In this document: one piece after another, positions 1 through 4,938 of the stretch
Layout of the letters: each line of letters starts with the position of its first letter
Numbering within the stretch: position 1 is the first letter of the stretch
Assembly: GCA_009827215.1 (NCBI GenBank)
Contig: WUAJ01000156.1
Location: 1 to 5,745 of the forward strand
Length of the DNA: 5,745 nt
Direction: 5' to 3'
DNA from: Phycisphaeraceae bacterium
Lineage (GTDB): Bacteria > Planctomycetota > Phycisphaerae > Phycisphaerales > UBA1924
Position numbers and translations under genes: made by a program
The notes under the pieces: generated by a model
Told to the model about the DNA's origin: nothing
Database searches by the model: none
The model's input: the letters and a program-made list of their open reading frames with translations, nothing else

Positions 1-545
1 AGGTGGACAAGCGATACCTTGCAATCGTGCAGGGGTGGGTTGAACCTGATGAGCAGTTGATCGATCTGCCGCTTGGGCCGCACCTGTCACGTGCGAAGGG
101 TGCTCGCGAGAAGCGGGTCGTGCGGTTTGATGATCTGGGAAAGCCGAGCAAGACGGTGTGCCGGGTTCGCGAGCGGTACGAACTGCCTGCGCTGGGACAC
201 ACGCACGTTTCACGCCGGTATTCACTGGTCGAGCTGGAACTGATGACGGGGCGGACTCATCAGATCCGTGTGCATCTGTCGCATATCGGGTACCCGATCG
301 TGGGGGATGATCTGTATCGGGGGAAACCATTGATGGGCGAGGACAGCAATCCGTTGATCGAGCGCCAGGCGCTCCACGCGGCGTTGCTTGCGTTTACGCA
401 TCCGATCAACAATGAGCCGATCGCGTTTGTTGCGCCGGTGCGGGATGAGATGCTGGAGTGCATTCGCTATCTGCGCGACCACGGCGAGCCCAAAGCGGTG
501 CATGTCGAGGGCACGGTGCCGATGGTTCGGCTTGGTTTAGACTGA
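1..545 (+). CDS. RluA-family rRNA/tRNA pseudouridine synthase, C-terminal part (5' end outside window)
   Basis: This family isomerises uridine to pseudouridine in ribosomal or transfer RNA in the cytoplasm. The visible 180 codons carry the C-terminal half of the catalytic domain: KRYLAIVQG (about residues 3-11 of the visible part), a GKPSKT segment near 46-51 matching the family's GK.A.T strand, and the diagnostic GRTHQIRVH (83-91) followed by GYPIVGDDLYRG (96-107). The catalytic-Asp motif (HRLD..TSG) and any S4 domain would lie upstream, so the GTG at base 3 is an internal Val codon and not a start. The reading frame is intact to TGA at 543-545. Which uridines are targeted (RluA, RluC or RluD type) cannot be decided from this half, so no symbol is given. 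The 3' end overlaps the convergent ogt gene by 9 bases with no room for a terminator between them. Confidence 0.93.
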   Translation, partial: VDKRYLAIVQGWVEPDEQLIDLPLGPHLSRAKGAREKRVVRFDDLGKPSKTVCRVRERYELPALGHTHVSRRYSLVELELMTGRTHQIRVHLSHIGYPIVGDDLYRGKPLMGEDSNPLIERQALHAALLAFTHPINNEPIAFVAPVRDEMLECIRYLRDHGEPKAVHVEGTVPMVRLGLD

Positions 546-1088
546 TGCGGATTCGGTAGAAGGCTGGGTGAAGAGCCCGTGCGAGGAGTGGGTTGCTTCG
601 TGATCGAGGAGCCAGCGTTTGCGTGGGAGTCCGCCGCCGTAGCCGTGGAGGGTTCCGTCGGCGGCGATGACACGATGACAAGGCACGACGATGCTGACGC
701 GGTTCTGACCATTGGCGAGTCCGACGGCGCGAGCGCCGCCTGGATTGTCGAGTCGGGCCGCGAGCTGCCCGTAGGAGATGGTTTCTCCGAACGGGATGTC
801 GACGAGCGCGTTCCAGACTTTGGTCTGCCACTCCGATCCGGGACAGTCGAGGGGGACCGTGAATCTCGTGAGCTCGCCCTTGAAGTATCCATTGAGCTCG
901 GACTCGAGTTGATCGAGGAGCGGGTGATCGCCCTCGATCATCTTCGTGTCAAACGCCGCTTCGAGTTCAGACTGCTCTCGCTGAGCACGCTCGGGGGATC
1001 CCATCTCGAGCAGGCAGATGCCGCGGTCGCTGGTCGCGGCTCGCAGGGGGCAGAGGGGGGATTGGATGATGCGGCTGATCAGGGTCAT
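537..1088 (-). CDS. ogt: Methylated-DNA--[protein]-cysteine S-methyltransferase (Ogt/MGMT family)
   Basis: Suicide repair enzyme that moves the alkyl group from O6-alkylguanine (or O4-alkylthymine) in DNA to its own cysteine. The 183-residue protein is normal length for Ogt. It has a divergent N-terminal domain (about 1-80) and the conserved DNA-binding/acceptor domain: ETISYGQLA (about 102-110), RAVGLANGQN (120-129, the helix carrying the nucleotide-flipping Arg), the active-site VVPCHRV with acceptor Cys at about 137, and HGYGGGLPRKRWLLDHE (about 148-164). I chose ATG at 1088 (MTLISRII). The in-frame ATG at 1112 lies inside the stem of a terminator-like hairpin and would put a TATGCT hexamer inside the coding region. 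No Shine-Dalgarno precedes 1088. The C-terminal tail after the HE motif is about 19 residues longer than the core and overlaps the end of the convergent pseudouridine synthase gene. There is no Ada-type DNA-binding domain, so it is a stand-alone repair protein. Confidence 0.93.
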   Translation of the reverse strand: MTLISRIIQSPLCPLRAATSDRGICLLEMGSPERAQREQSELEAAFDTKMIEGDHPLLDQLESELNGYFKGELTRFTVPLDCPGSEWQTKVWNALVDIPFGETISYGQLAARLDNPGGARAVGLANGQNRVSIVVPCHRVIAADGTLHGYGGGLPRKRWLLDHEATHSSHGLFTQPSTESASV

Positions 1089-1094
1089 GCATAT

Positions 1095-1100
1095 AGCATA
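1095..1100 (-). promoter_or_regulatory. Candidate -10 element (TATGCT) for a leaderless ogt transcript
   Basis: On the minus strand TATGCT lies exactly six bases before the chosen ATG of ogt. It matches TANNNT, so transcription would begin at or within a base or two of the start codon. No -35 match is clear, because that position is occupied by the hairpin at 1102-1132. The hexamer is seen; the promoter role is inferred. Confidence 0.35.
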
Positions 1101-1101
1101 A

Positions 1102-1132
1102 CCGCCCGGCATACAGAGTGCATGCCGGGCGG
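1102..1132 (-). terminator. Strong hairpin after the small gene at 1156-1527, probable transcription terminator
   Basis: A perfect 11-bp GC-rich stem (arms 1102-1112 and 1122-1132, core GCCGGGC) encloses a 9-base loop, 24 bases past the stop codon at 1156. The following minus-strand sequence (TTATGCTATAT) is T/A-rich but not a clean T-run, so termination may be partial or factor-assisted. The hairpin separates the small gene from ogt and argues for independent ogt transcription. Confidence 0.6.
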
Positions 1133-1155
1133 AGCTTTGTATCCCGTGGGAGTGA

Positions 1156-1527
1156 TTAGTTTGCCTTGCATGTTTCGCATGATGAATCCTTGTTGGATTC
1201 TTGCTCTCGATTCATGTTCGGTGTGATCGCAGCGCGAGCGAACTTCTTGCTCACTTTCGCGAGCGCAACGGTCCGCGTGTCGATTACCGAAGTCCGCTTT
1301 TGGTAGTTCTTCACGACCACAAACGGGAGGTTCACGGCGACCACGATCCGAGGGAGCTCAGTCTCGTCCGGACGCATGTCCAGACGACTGATCATCGGCG
1401 CGGTATTCCCTTCCATCGGATTGACCGCGTGGAGGAACTCCCGCTTCTCGTGGAGGACCATCACATAGGTCCCTGGGAGGATGTCTTCGGGCGCGAGTGA
1501 ACACGCCATGATAACTTGTGCGTTCAT
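1156..1527 (-). CDS. Small protein of unknown function with a CxxC tail (123 aa)
   Basis: I do not recognise a named family. The protein alternates strand-like segments with charged turns: LPGTYVMVLHEKREF (18-32), PRIVVAVNLPFVVVKNY (59-75) and VIDTRTVALAKVSKKFARA (81-99). This would suit a small mostly-beta fold. There is no signal peptide or membrane helix, so a cytoplasmic location is likely. The C-terminus is a polar, probably flexible tail ending SSCETCKAN, with Cys117 and Cys120 forming a CxxC pair that could bind metal or act in redox. The start at 1527 (MNAQVIMAC) is chosen over the in-frame ATG at 1545 because an AGGAG (1538-1534) sits six bases before it. The Shine-Dalgarno, an intact frame and a hairpin just after the stop all support a real gene. 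It lies between ogt and serS, both on the same strand, but the intervening hairpins suggest its own transcription unit. Confidence 0.72.
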   Translation of the reverse strand: MNAQVIMACSLAPEDILPGTYVMVLHEKREFLHAVNPMEGNTAPMISRLDMRPDETELPRIVVAVNLPFVVVKNYQKRTSVIDTRTVALAKVSKKFARAAITPNMNREQESNKDSSCETCKAN

Positions 1528-1533
1528 GATGAA

Positions 1534-1538
1534 CTCCT
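1534..1538 (-). promoter_or_regulatory. Ribosome binding site that fixes the start of the small gene at 1527
   Basis: AGGAG on the minus strand, six bases before ATG 1527. The competing upstream ATG (1545) has no such site and would place this motif inside the coding region. Confidence 0.7.
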
Positions 1539-1587
1539 GGCGCAATAGATAAGTGATCCGCGCAACACCGCGACGGAACGATGAATG

Positions 1588-1609
1588 TCAACACACGCGT
1601 GCGTGTTGA
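1588..1609. repeat. 22-bp imperfect palindrome, operator-like
   Basis: The outer arms TCAACAC/GTGTTGA are perfect. On the minus strand the symmetry extends to a 9-bp stem with one G.U pair and a 4-base loop. It lies 61 bases before the start codon of the small gene and overlaps a perfect TTGACA (minus strand), which could be a -35 box; no good -10 is seen at the right distance. It could be a repressor site or an RNA hairpin. Confidence 0.4.
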
Positions 1610-1641
1610 TCAAAACTAAGCCGGGTAAATATGCATTGGCT

Positions 1642-1670
1642 GCCGGGCAGACCACGCCCGGCGTGTGGTC
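1642..1670 (-). promoter_or_regulatory. Two mutually exclusive hairpins at the end of a short ORF (attenuator-like)
   Basis: Read on the minus strand, GACCAC (1670-1665) can pair with GTGGTC (1655-1650). GCCGGGC (1662-1656) can pair with GCCCGGC (1648-1642). The two stems are perfect, 6 and 7 bp, but overlap, so only one can form at a time. The stop codon TGA of the upstream 30-codon ORF (1671-1669) falls at the first base pairs of the first stem, so a ribosome stopping there would block that stem and favour the second. No T-run follows directly, so a classical intrinsic-terminator attenuator is not demonstrated. Confidence 0.35.
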
Positions 1671-1761
1671 AACCCATGTGTCCACAAGCAAAGTCAGACC
1701 AGTCATACCGCTGGCGCTTCGCTTGTTTGTGTTCAATGCCTGATGAAATCAGGAAAAGCAT
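1669..1761 (-). CDS. Possible 30-residue small protein or leader peptide
   Basis: The minus-strand ATG at 1761 is preceded by AAAGGAG (1773-1767) at five bases, one of the best ribosome binding sites in the window. It reads 30 codons to TGA at 1669: MLFLISSGIEHKQ then a basic/aromatic stretch ending in CGHMG. The N-terminus is hydrophobic for only about seven residues, too short for a membrane helix or signal peptide. There is no run of one amino acid of the kind seen in biosynthetic leader peptides. It lies between serS and the small gene at 1156-1527, and its stop coincides with the start of two competing hairpins. That hints that its translation, not its product, may matter. The ORF and RBS are seen; expression and role are inferred, and it may be a chance ORF. 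Confidence 0.35.
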   Translation of the reverse strand: MLFLISSGIEHKQAKRQRYDWSDFACGHMG

Positions 1762-1875
1762 GAGGACTCCTTTCAAACTTCGCACAACGCAAAGTTCAGT
1801 GGAGAGAGTTGTTGGTCTCTCAATTAAGGAAGTCAATGGTTTGACTCATAAAGTTATTGCAACAAATCTGAACAC

Positions 1876-3285
1876 TTATCCGATGCGTTCTTGTCCGTTC
1901 ATGTACGGACGCAGCGCTTCGGGGACAGTGATCGAGCCGTCGGCGTTTTGGTACATCTCGATGATCGGGATCAGGATGCGTGGAGATGCGGCGACGGTGT
2001 TGTTGAGCGAGTGGCAGAAGGTGGTCGCGCCTTTGCCGTTCTCTCCTCCGGCGCGGTATCGCATGTTGAGGCGTCGGCACTGGAAGTCGTAGAGGCGGCT
2101 CGCGCTGTGGGTTTCTCCGAACTCTCCTGTTGGGACGCCGTTGTCGTCCTCGTCGCCTCGCGAGGGCATCCAGCATTCGATGTCGATCATGTCGGCGTTC
2201 TTCACGCCAAGATCACCGGTGCAACATTGGAGCAAGCGGTGGGGGAGTCCGAGAGATTTGAGTAGGTGCTCGACGAACCCCATCATGTCCTTGTGGTGCT
2301 GGCGCGATTTGGATTCATCCGCGACATCGATCACGACCTGCTCGACTTTGTCGAACTGGTGGATGCGGTACAGACCAGCGGTGTCTTTGCCCGCGGCTCC
2401 CGCTTCTCTGCGGAAGCATGTGGAAACGGTGACATACTTGAGTGGGAGGTTTGCTTCGTCGATAATCTCGTCTTGGTGGAGACCCATGAGTCCGACTTCG
2501 CCGGTGCCGGTGAGGTACATGTCTTGTCCGCCGCCGCGTGCTTCTTCGTTGACTTGGTAGGACTGGTCCTTGCCTCCTGGGAAGAATCCGGTCCCGATCA
2601 TTGCTTGTTCGCGCACGAGAACAGGGACGCTCATGGGGGTGAAGCCGTTCTCGTTGGTCATCGTGTCGATCGCGTAGCGGAGGATCGCTTGATGGAGCTT
2701 CATGCCGTCGCCGCTGAGGATGTACGAGCGTGATCCCGCGATCTTGACGCCGCGTGGAAAGTCGACGAGATTGTGCATCTCGCAGAGCTCGATGTGCGAC
2801 TTGGGTGAGAATCCTTTGTTCTGCTCAAAGGTCTTGTCCCAGTCCCATCCGTCGGGCGCCCAGCGGGAGATCTCGATGTTGTCGTCGCTCGTGCTTCCCA
2901 CAGGGACATCATCATCCGGCGGGAGCGGGATCGCGAGCAGCAGCTCGTTGAGCTTTGGTTCGACCTGCGAGATTTGTTCATCGAGTGCGGTGATCTGGTC
3001 TTTGAGTTTCGCGGGTGCTTCTTTGATCTCCGCGATCTGCGCTTCGATGCTCGGCTTGTCGGCATCGCTGGCGCCTTTGAGCTGTCCCATGAGCTGGCCG
3101 ATTTTCGGACCGGTTTCTTTCGAGAGCTTCTTTTGCTCGGCGCGGAGCGATTCTTGCTCAGATTGGAGCGATCGGCGGTGCTCGTCAAGTGAGAGTAGTT
3201 GATCGATGTCAACTGTGTAGTTTTTCTTGGTGCAGCCGTCTTTGAAACGCTGGGGATTGTCACGCAATGCTTTAAGGTCGATCAT
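1876..3285 (-). CDS. serS: Seryl-tRNA synthetase (SerRS)
   Basis: Class II aminoacyl-tRNA synthetase that activates serine with ATP and charges tRNA-Ser (and tRNA-Sec where present) in the cytoplasm. The 469-residue protein starts MIDLKALRDNP, the typical SerRS N-terminus. This sets ATG 3285 as the start; the frame stays open upstream, but those 59 codons encode no SerRS-like sequence. Residues about 31-121 form the long antiparallel coiled-coil arm that clamps the tRNA. The catalytic core shows TGTGEV (about 259-264, the serine-binding TxE), FRREAGAAGKDTAGLYRIHQFDKVE (about 291-315, motif 2), ETHSAS (391-396), DFQCRRLNMRYR (400-411) and motif 3 NNTVAASPRILIPIIEMYQ (about 428-446, with the conserved Arg at 436), then VPEALRPYM. 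The ETHSAS and NNTVAASPR forms differ from the E. coli EISSCSN and glycine-rich motif 3. The protein is about 40 residues longer than E. coli SerRS, partly through short acidic/glycine insertions near 376-390 and 412-420. No Shine-Dalgarno is visible. Confidence 0.97.
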   Translation of the reverse strand: MIDLKALRDNPQRFKDGCTKKNYTVDIDQLLSLDEHRRSLQSEQESLRAEQKKLSKETGPKIGQLMGQLKGASDADKPSIEAQIAEIKEAPAKLKDQITALDEQISQVEPKLNELLLAIPLPPDDDVPVGSTSDDNIEISRWAPDGWDWDKTFEQNKGFSPKSHIELCEMHNLVDFPRGVKIAGSRSYILSGDGMKLHQAILRYAIDTMTNENGFTPMSVPVLVREQAMIGTGFFPGGKDQSYQVNEEARGGGQDMYLTGTGEVGLMGLHQDEIIDEANLPLKYVTVSTCFRREAGAAGKDTAGLYRIHQFDKVEQVVIDVADESKSRQHHKDMMGFVEHLLKSLGLPHRLLQCCTGDLGVKNADMIDIECWMPSRGDEDDNGVPTGEFGETHSASRLYDFQCRRLNMRYRAGGENGKGATTFCHSLNNTVAASPRILIPIIEMYQNADGSITVPEALRPYMNGQERIG

Positions 3286-3293
3286 GGTCCGAG

Positions 3294-3299
3294 AGTGTA
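3294..3299 (-). promoter_or_regulatory. Candidate -10 element (TACACT) for serS, leaderless
   Basis: TACACT on the minus strand fits TANNNT and lies eight bases before the serS ATG. Transcription from it would start at about the start codon. No convincing -35 and no Shine-Dalgarno are present. The motif is seen; its function is inferred. Confidence 0.35.
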
Positions 3300-3351
3300 G
3301 GTCTTGGGGCAGCAAATGGGGTTTTTGGCGGCAGACTTCATGGAATCGTTG

Positions 3352-3357
3352 TATGAT
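3352..3357 (+). promoter_or_regulatory. Candidate -10 element (TATGAT) for the membrane protein-lpxK operon, leaderless
   Basis: TATGAT differs from TATAAT at one base and lies six bases before the ATG at 3364. A TTGGCG at 3325-3330 is a possible -35, but with a long 21-base spacer. If this promoter is used, the membrane protein must start at 3364 or later, not at the ATGs at 3316 or 3340. Confidence 0.4.
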
Positions 3358-3363
3358 CGGGAT

Positions 3364-3744
3364 ATGGAATACGCGCCGATCGCGCCAACCTGGTTTGTGC
3401 TCCCGCTCGCGATGATCGCGTTGCTCGTGGTTGCGGCGCACATGATCGTCCTCCGAGAGCACGCGATCGGTAAGATGCCTGAGTCCAGACGACAGATCCG
3501 GATGATGACCGGATGGATCATGATGTTCACGATCCCACTCACGGCTTACGGATTCGGGATCGTGACTCCGGCTCAGGAGCAGGAGTTCATCTACTCATGG
3601 TCCTGCATCGTCGGACTGCTGGGACTGATCGTGCTCATGGCATGCGTCGATGCACTCAACTCGCTCCGGCTCGCGAAGGTCCAGCGCAAGGCACTCCATG
3701 ATGAGATCGTCAAGCTTATGGAACAATCGGAGCGGGCGGGATGA
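3364..3744 (+). CDS. Small inner-membrane protein with three predicted helices, unknown function (126 aa)
   Basis: I do not recognise a named family. Three hydrophobic stretches are visible: about 10-30 (WFVLPLAMIALLVVAAHMIVL), 47-67 (MMTGWIMMFTIPLTAYGFGIV) and 79-97 (WSCIVGLLGLIVLMACVDA). They are separated by a basic loop (REHAIGKMPESRRQIR) and an acidic one (TPAQEQEF). A charged, probably helical tail (LRLAKVQRKALHDEIVKLMEQSE) follows. By the positive-inside rule the basic loop and tail would be cytoplasmic. The start is uncertain: TTG 3304, ATG 3316, ATG 3340 and ATG 3364 are all in frame. I prefer 3364 because GC-rich coding character begins there and a -10-like TATGAT lies just upstream. 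The stop overlaps the lpxK start by four bases (ATGA), so the two are translationally coupled. This suggests a role at the inner membrane near lipid A synthesis, though operon position alone is weak evidence. Confidence 0.75.
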   Translation: MEYAPIAPTWFVLPLAMIALLVVAAHMIVLREHAIGKMPESRRQIRMMTGWIMMFTIPLTAYGFGIVTPAQEQEFIYSWSCIVGLLGLIVLMACVDALNSLRLAKVQRKALHDEIVKLMEQSERAG

Positions 3745-4790
3745 TTCCAGAACACCGCCCGACTCGGCTGCCTGTGTTCTTGGCGTCTGCACTCTCAAAG
3801 CTCTATTCGATCGGGATCAATCATCAGAATCGAAAATACGATCGAGGGATCGGTGTGACCACGCTGGATCGTCCGGTGATTTCAATCGGAAATCTCACAA
3901 CTGGTGGGACTGGAAAGACTCCCGTCGTTCAGCATGTCGTCCGCACGCTGATGGAGCAAGGACATCACCCCGCGATCGCGATGCGTGGATACAAGGCAAA
4001 GGCTGGTCAGATGAGCGATGAGGAGCGAGAGCACTCGTCTGCTCTCGTAGGTGTTCCCATAGTCGCTCAGCCGGATCGAGCTGCTGGTTTGCAGGAGCTG
4101 TTTGCAAGCGAGCGTGGGGAGCAGATCGATTGTGTTGTGCTCGATGATGGCTTTCAGCATCGCAAGATCGCACGGGACTTGGACATCGTTTTAATCGACG
4201 CTTCACGACCACCAAGCCGTGATGCGTTGCTGCCATTGGGATTTCTTCGTGAATGTGCTGAGTCGCTCTCGCGTGCGGATGTGATTTTGATCACGCACTC
4301 GGAGATGGTCGAGCAAAACGAGCTTGGGATGATGCGAGGGTGGATTGAGTCGAACACCAATCATGACCCCTTGGTAGTAGTCGTAGAGCACGCGTGGAGT
4401 TCTATTGATCAGCATGATCCTGATGGTCAGGTCACAAGCTGTCCAGTCGAGATACTCAAAGATCAGCGGGTAGCAATCTTGACGGGAATTGGTCATCCAG
4501 AGGCGTTTGCCGAGATGGCTGTCTCATCAGGAGCGCATGTATTGCATCGATGTGATCGTCCGGATCACGAAGAATTTTCTATTGCCGTGCTTGAACAGTT
4601 TGTGAGAGATGCTCGTTCTGCGGACGCGATCTTGATGACCATGAAGGATTGGTGTCGGCTGGAATCTTCGGGGATCGGGGCAAATTGGCAAGGTGGACTC
4701 CCGGTCTATTTACCGAGATTGGGTATCAACTTCAGAAGCGGTGGTGAACAGTTTCATCGTGCGTGTATTGAAGCTGTTGCATCCCGATAA
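3741..4790 (+). CDS. lpxK: Tetraacyldisaccharide 4'-kinase, lipid A biosynthesis (LpxK)
   Basis: LpxK phosphorylates the 4' position of the tetraacyldisaccharide 1-phosphate to make lipid IVA at the cytoplasmic face of the inner membrane, using ATP. The 349-residue protein is close to the family's usual length. It shows an amphipathic N-terminal segment (about 11-24) likely to dip into the membrane, then RPVISIGNLTTGGTGKTPVV with the P-loop at 50-60, and RGYK (82-85, the family's SRGYG region). Further on are VVLDDGFQHRKIARDLDIVLIDA (132-154) with the DDGFQH active-site/Walker B-like motif, LLPLGFLRE (163-171), ILTGIGHPEAF (246-256), DHEEFS (275-280) and TMKDWCRL (300-307, equivalent to the common TEKD motif). 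ATG 3741 overlaps the stop of the preceding membrane protein gene, so translation is probably coupled. Its presence implies a lipid A-containing outer membrane. No key motif is missing. Confidence 0.95.
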   Translation: MIPEHRPTRLPVFLASALSKLYSIGINHQNRKYDRGIGVTTLDRPVISIGNLTTGGTGKTPVVQHVVRTLMEQGHHPAIAMRGYKAKAGQMSDEEREHSSALVGVPIVAQPDRAAGLQELFASERGEQIDCVVLDDGFQHRKIARDLDIVLIDASRPPSRDALLPLGFLRECAESLSRADVILITHSEMVEQNELGMMRGWIESNTNHDPLVVVVEHAWSSIDQHDPDGQVTSCPVEILKDQRVAILTGIGHPEAFAEMAVSSGAHVLHRCDRPDHEEFSIAVLEQFVRDARSADAILMTMKDWCRLESSGIGANWQGGLPVYLPRLGINFRSGGEQFHRACIEAVASR

Positions 4791-4809
4791 AAAACGCCAT
4801 TTTTATGGC
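4789..4809 (-). terminator. Minus-oriented terminator-like hairpin at the end of lpxK
   Basis: GCCAT/ATGGC (4796-4800 and 4805-4809) forms a perfect 5-bp stem with a 4-base loop. On the minus strand it is followed by one G and then six Ts (complement of the A-run 4794-4789, which includes part of the lpxK stop codon). On the plus strand no T-run follows, so it is a poor lpxK terminator. The polarity would stop antisense transcription entering lpxK from the right. The short stem keeps confidence low. Confidence 0.4.
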
Positions 4810-4885
4810 AGCAGAGCAGTTACTGGGCCAAAATAACCATGCGCAGTGTTAGGTATGCCTAGCATTGTGGATACAGAATCTCGCA

Positions 4886-4922
4886 CCCTCGCGGAGGGCG
4901 TTCCGCATAGGACATAAGGTCC
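4886..4922 (+). promoter_or_regulatory. Structured 5' leader of the lipoprotein gene
   Basis: CCCTC/GAGGG (4886-4890, 4894-4898) and GCGGA/TCCGC (4891-4895, 4902-4906) are two perfect stems that overlap and cannot form together. A third small stem, GGAC/GTCC (4910-4913, 4919-4922), lies between them and the Shine-Dalgarno. Further upstream, 4850-4861 (TAGGTATGCCTA) is a near-palindrome that could be an operator. No clear -35/-10 pair is seen between 4791 and 4947. No known riboswitch class is recognised. Confidence 0.3.
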
Positions 4923-4934
4923 CCAAACCTAACT

Positions 4935-4938
4935 GGAG
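4935..4938 (+). promoter_or_regulatory. Ribosome binding site of the lipoprotein gene
   Basis: GGAG lies nine bases before ATG 4948 and sets this start. A second GAGG at 4942-4945 is too close (two bases) to function well. Confidence 0.6.

Larger units (their letters stand above)
1528..1875. other. Long intergenic region between serS and the small gene, with leader-like structure
   Basis: This 348-base gap has no protein gene of ordinary size. On the minus strand, from serS downward, it holds two weak hairpins (6-bp stem 1802-1821; 8-bp stem with one G.U pair 1776-1796), a 30-codon ORF with Shine-Dalgarno (1669-1761), two overlapping GC-rich hairpins (1642-1670), a 22-bp imperfect palindrome (1588-1609) followed on the minus strand by TTGACA, and the RBS of the next gene. 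The first part is AT-richer than the surrounding genes. None of the hairpins just after serS has a T-run, so the serS terminator is not clearly identified. Confidence 0.6.

Noticed and set aside
579..1226. Long plus-strand frame opposite ogt (and another at 406-892 on the minus strand).
   Set aside because: These are shadows of the ogt and pseudouridine synthase genes, caused by GC-biased codon positions. They have no RBS and no recognisable motif.
1524..1736. 70-codon minus-strand reading frame (TTG start, ATG possible at 1706) whose TGA overlaps the ATG of the small gene at 1527.
   Set aside because: There is no Shine-Dalgarno at TTG 1736 or ATG 1706. It runs through two hairpins, a palindrome and the RBS of the next gene, and its composition looks unlike a folded protein. 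The ATGA overlap is probably a coincidence, though coupling cannot be fully excluded.
1776..1821. Two hairpins (1776-1796, 1802-1821) after serS considered as its terminator.
   Set aside because: The stems are weak (8 bp with a G.U pair, and 6 bp) and neither is followed by a T-run on the minus strand, so they are not annotated as a terminator.
1891..3263. Several frames of 60-190 codons overlapping serS on both strands.
   Set aside because: All are fully contained in a clearly identified serS. Their Ser/Arg-rich, low-complexity translations are typical of shadow frames.
3286..3462. 59 extra in-frame codons upstream of serS.
   Set aside because: The translation (HVRRNHEQRDHREREHK and similar) is the antisense of the membrane protein gene, and SerRS proteins begin at MIDLKALRDNP.
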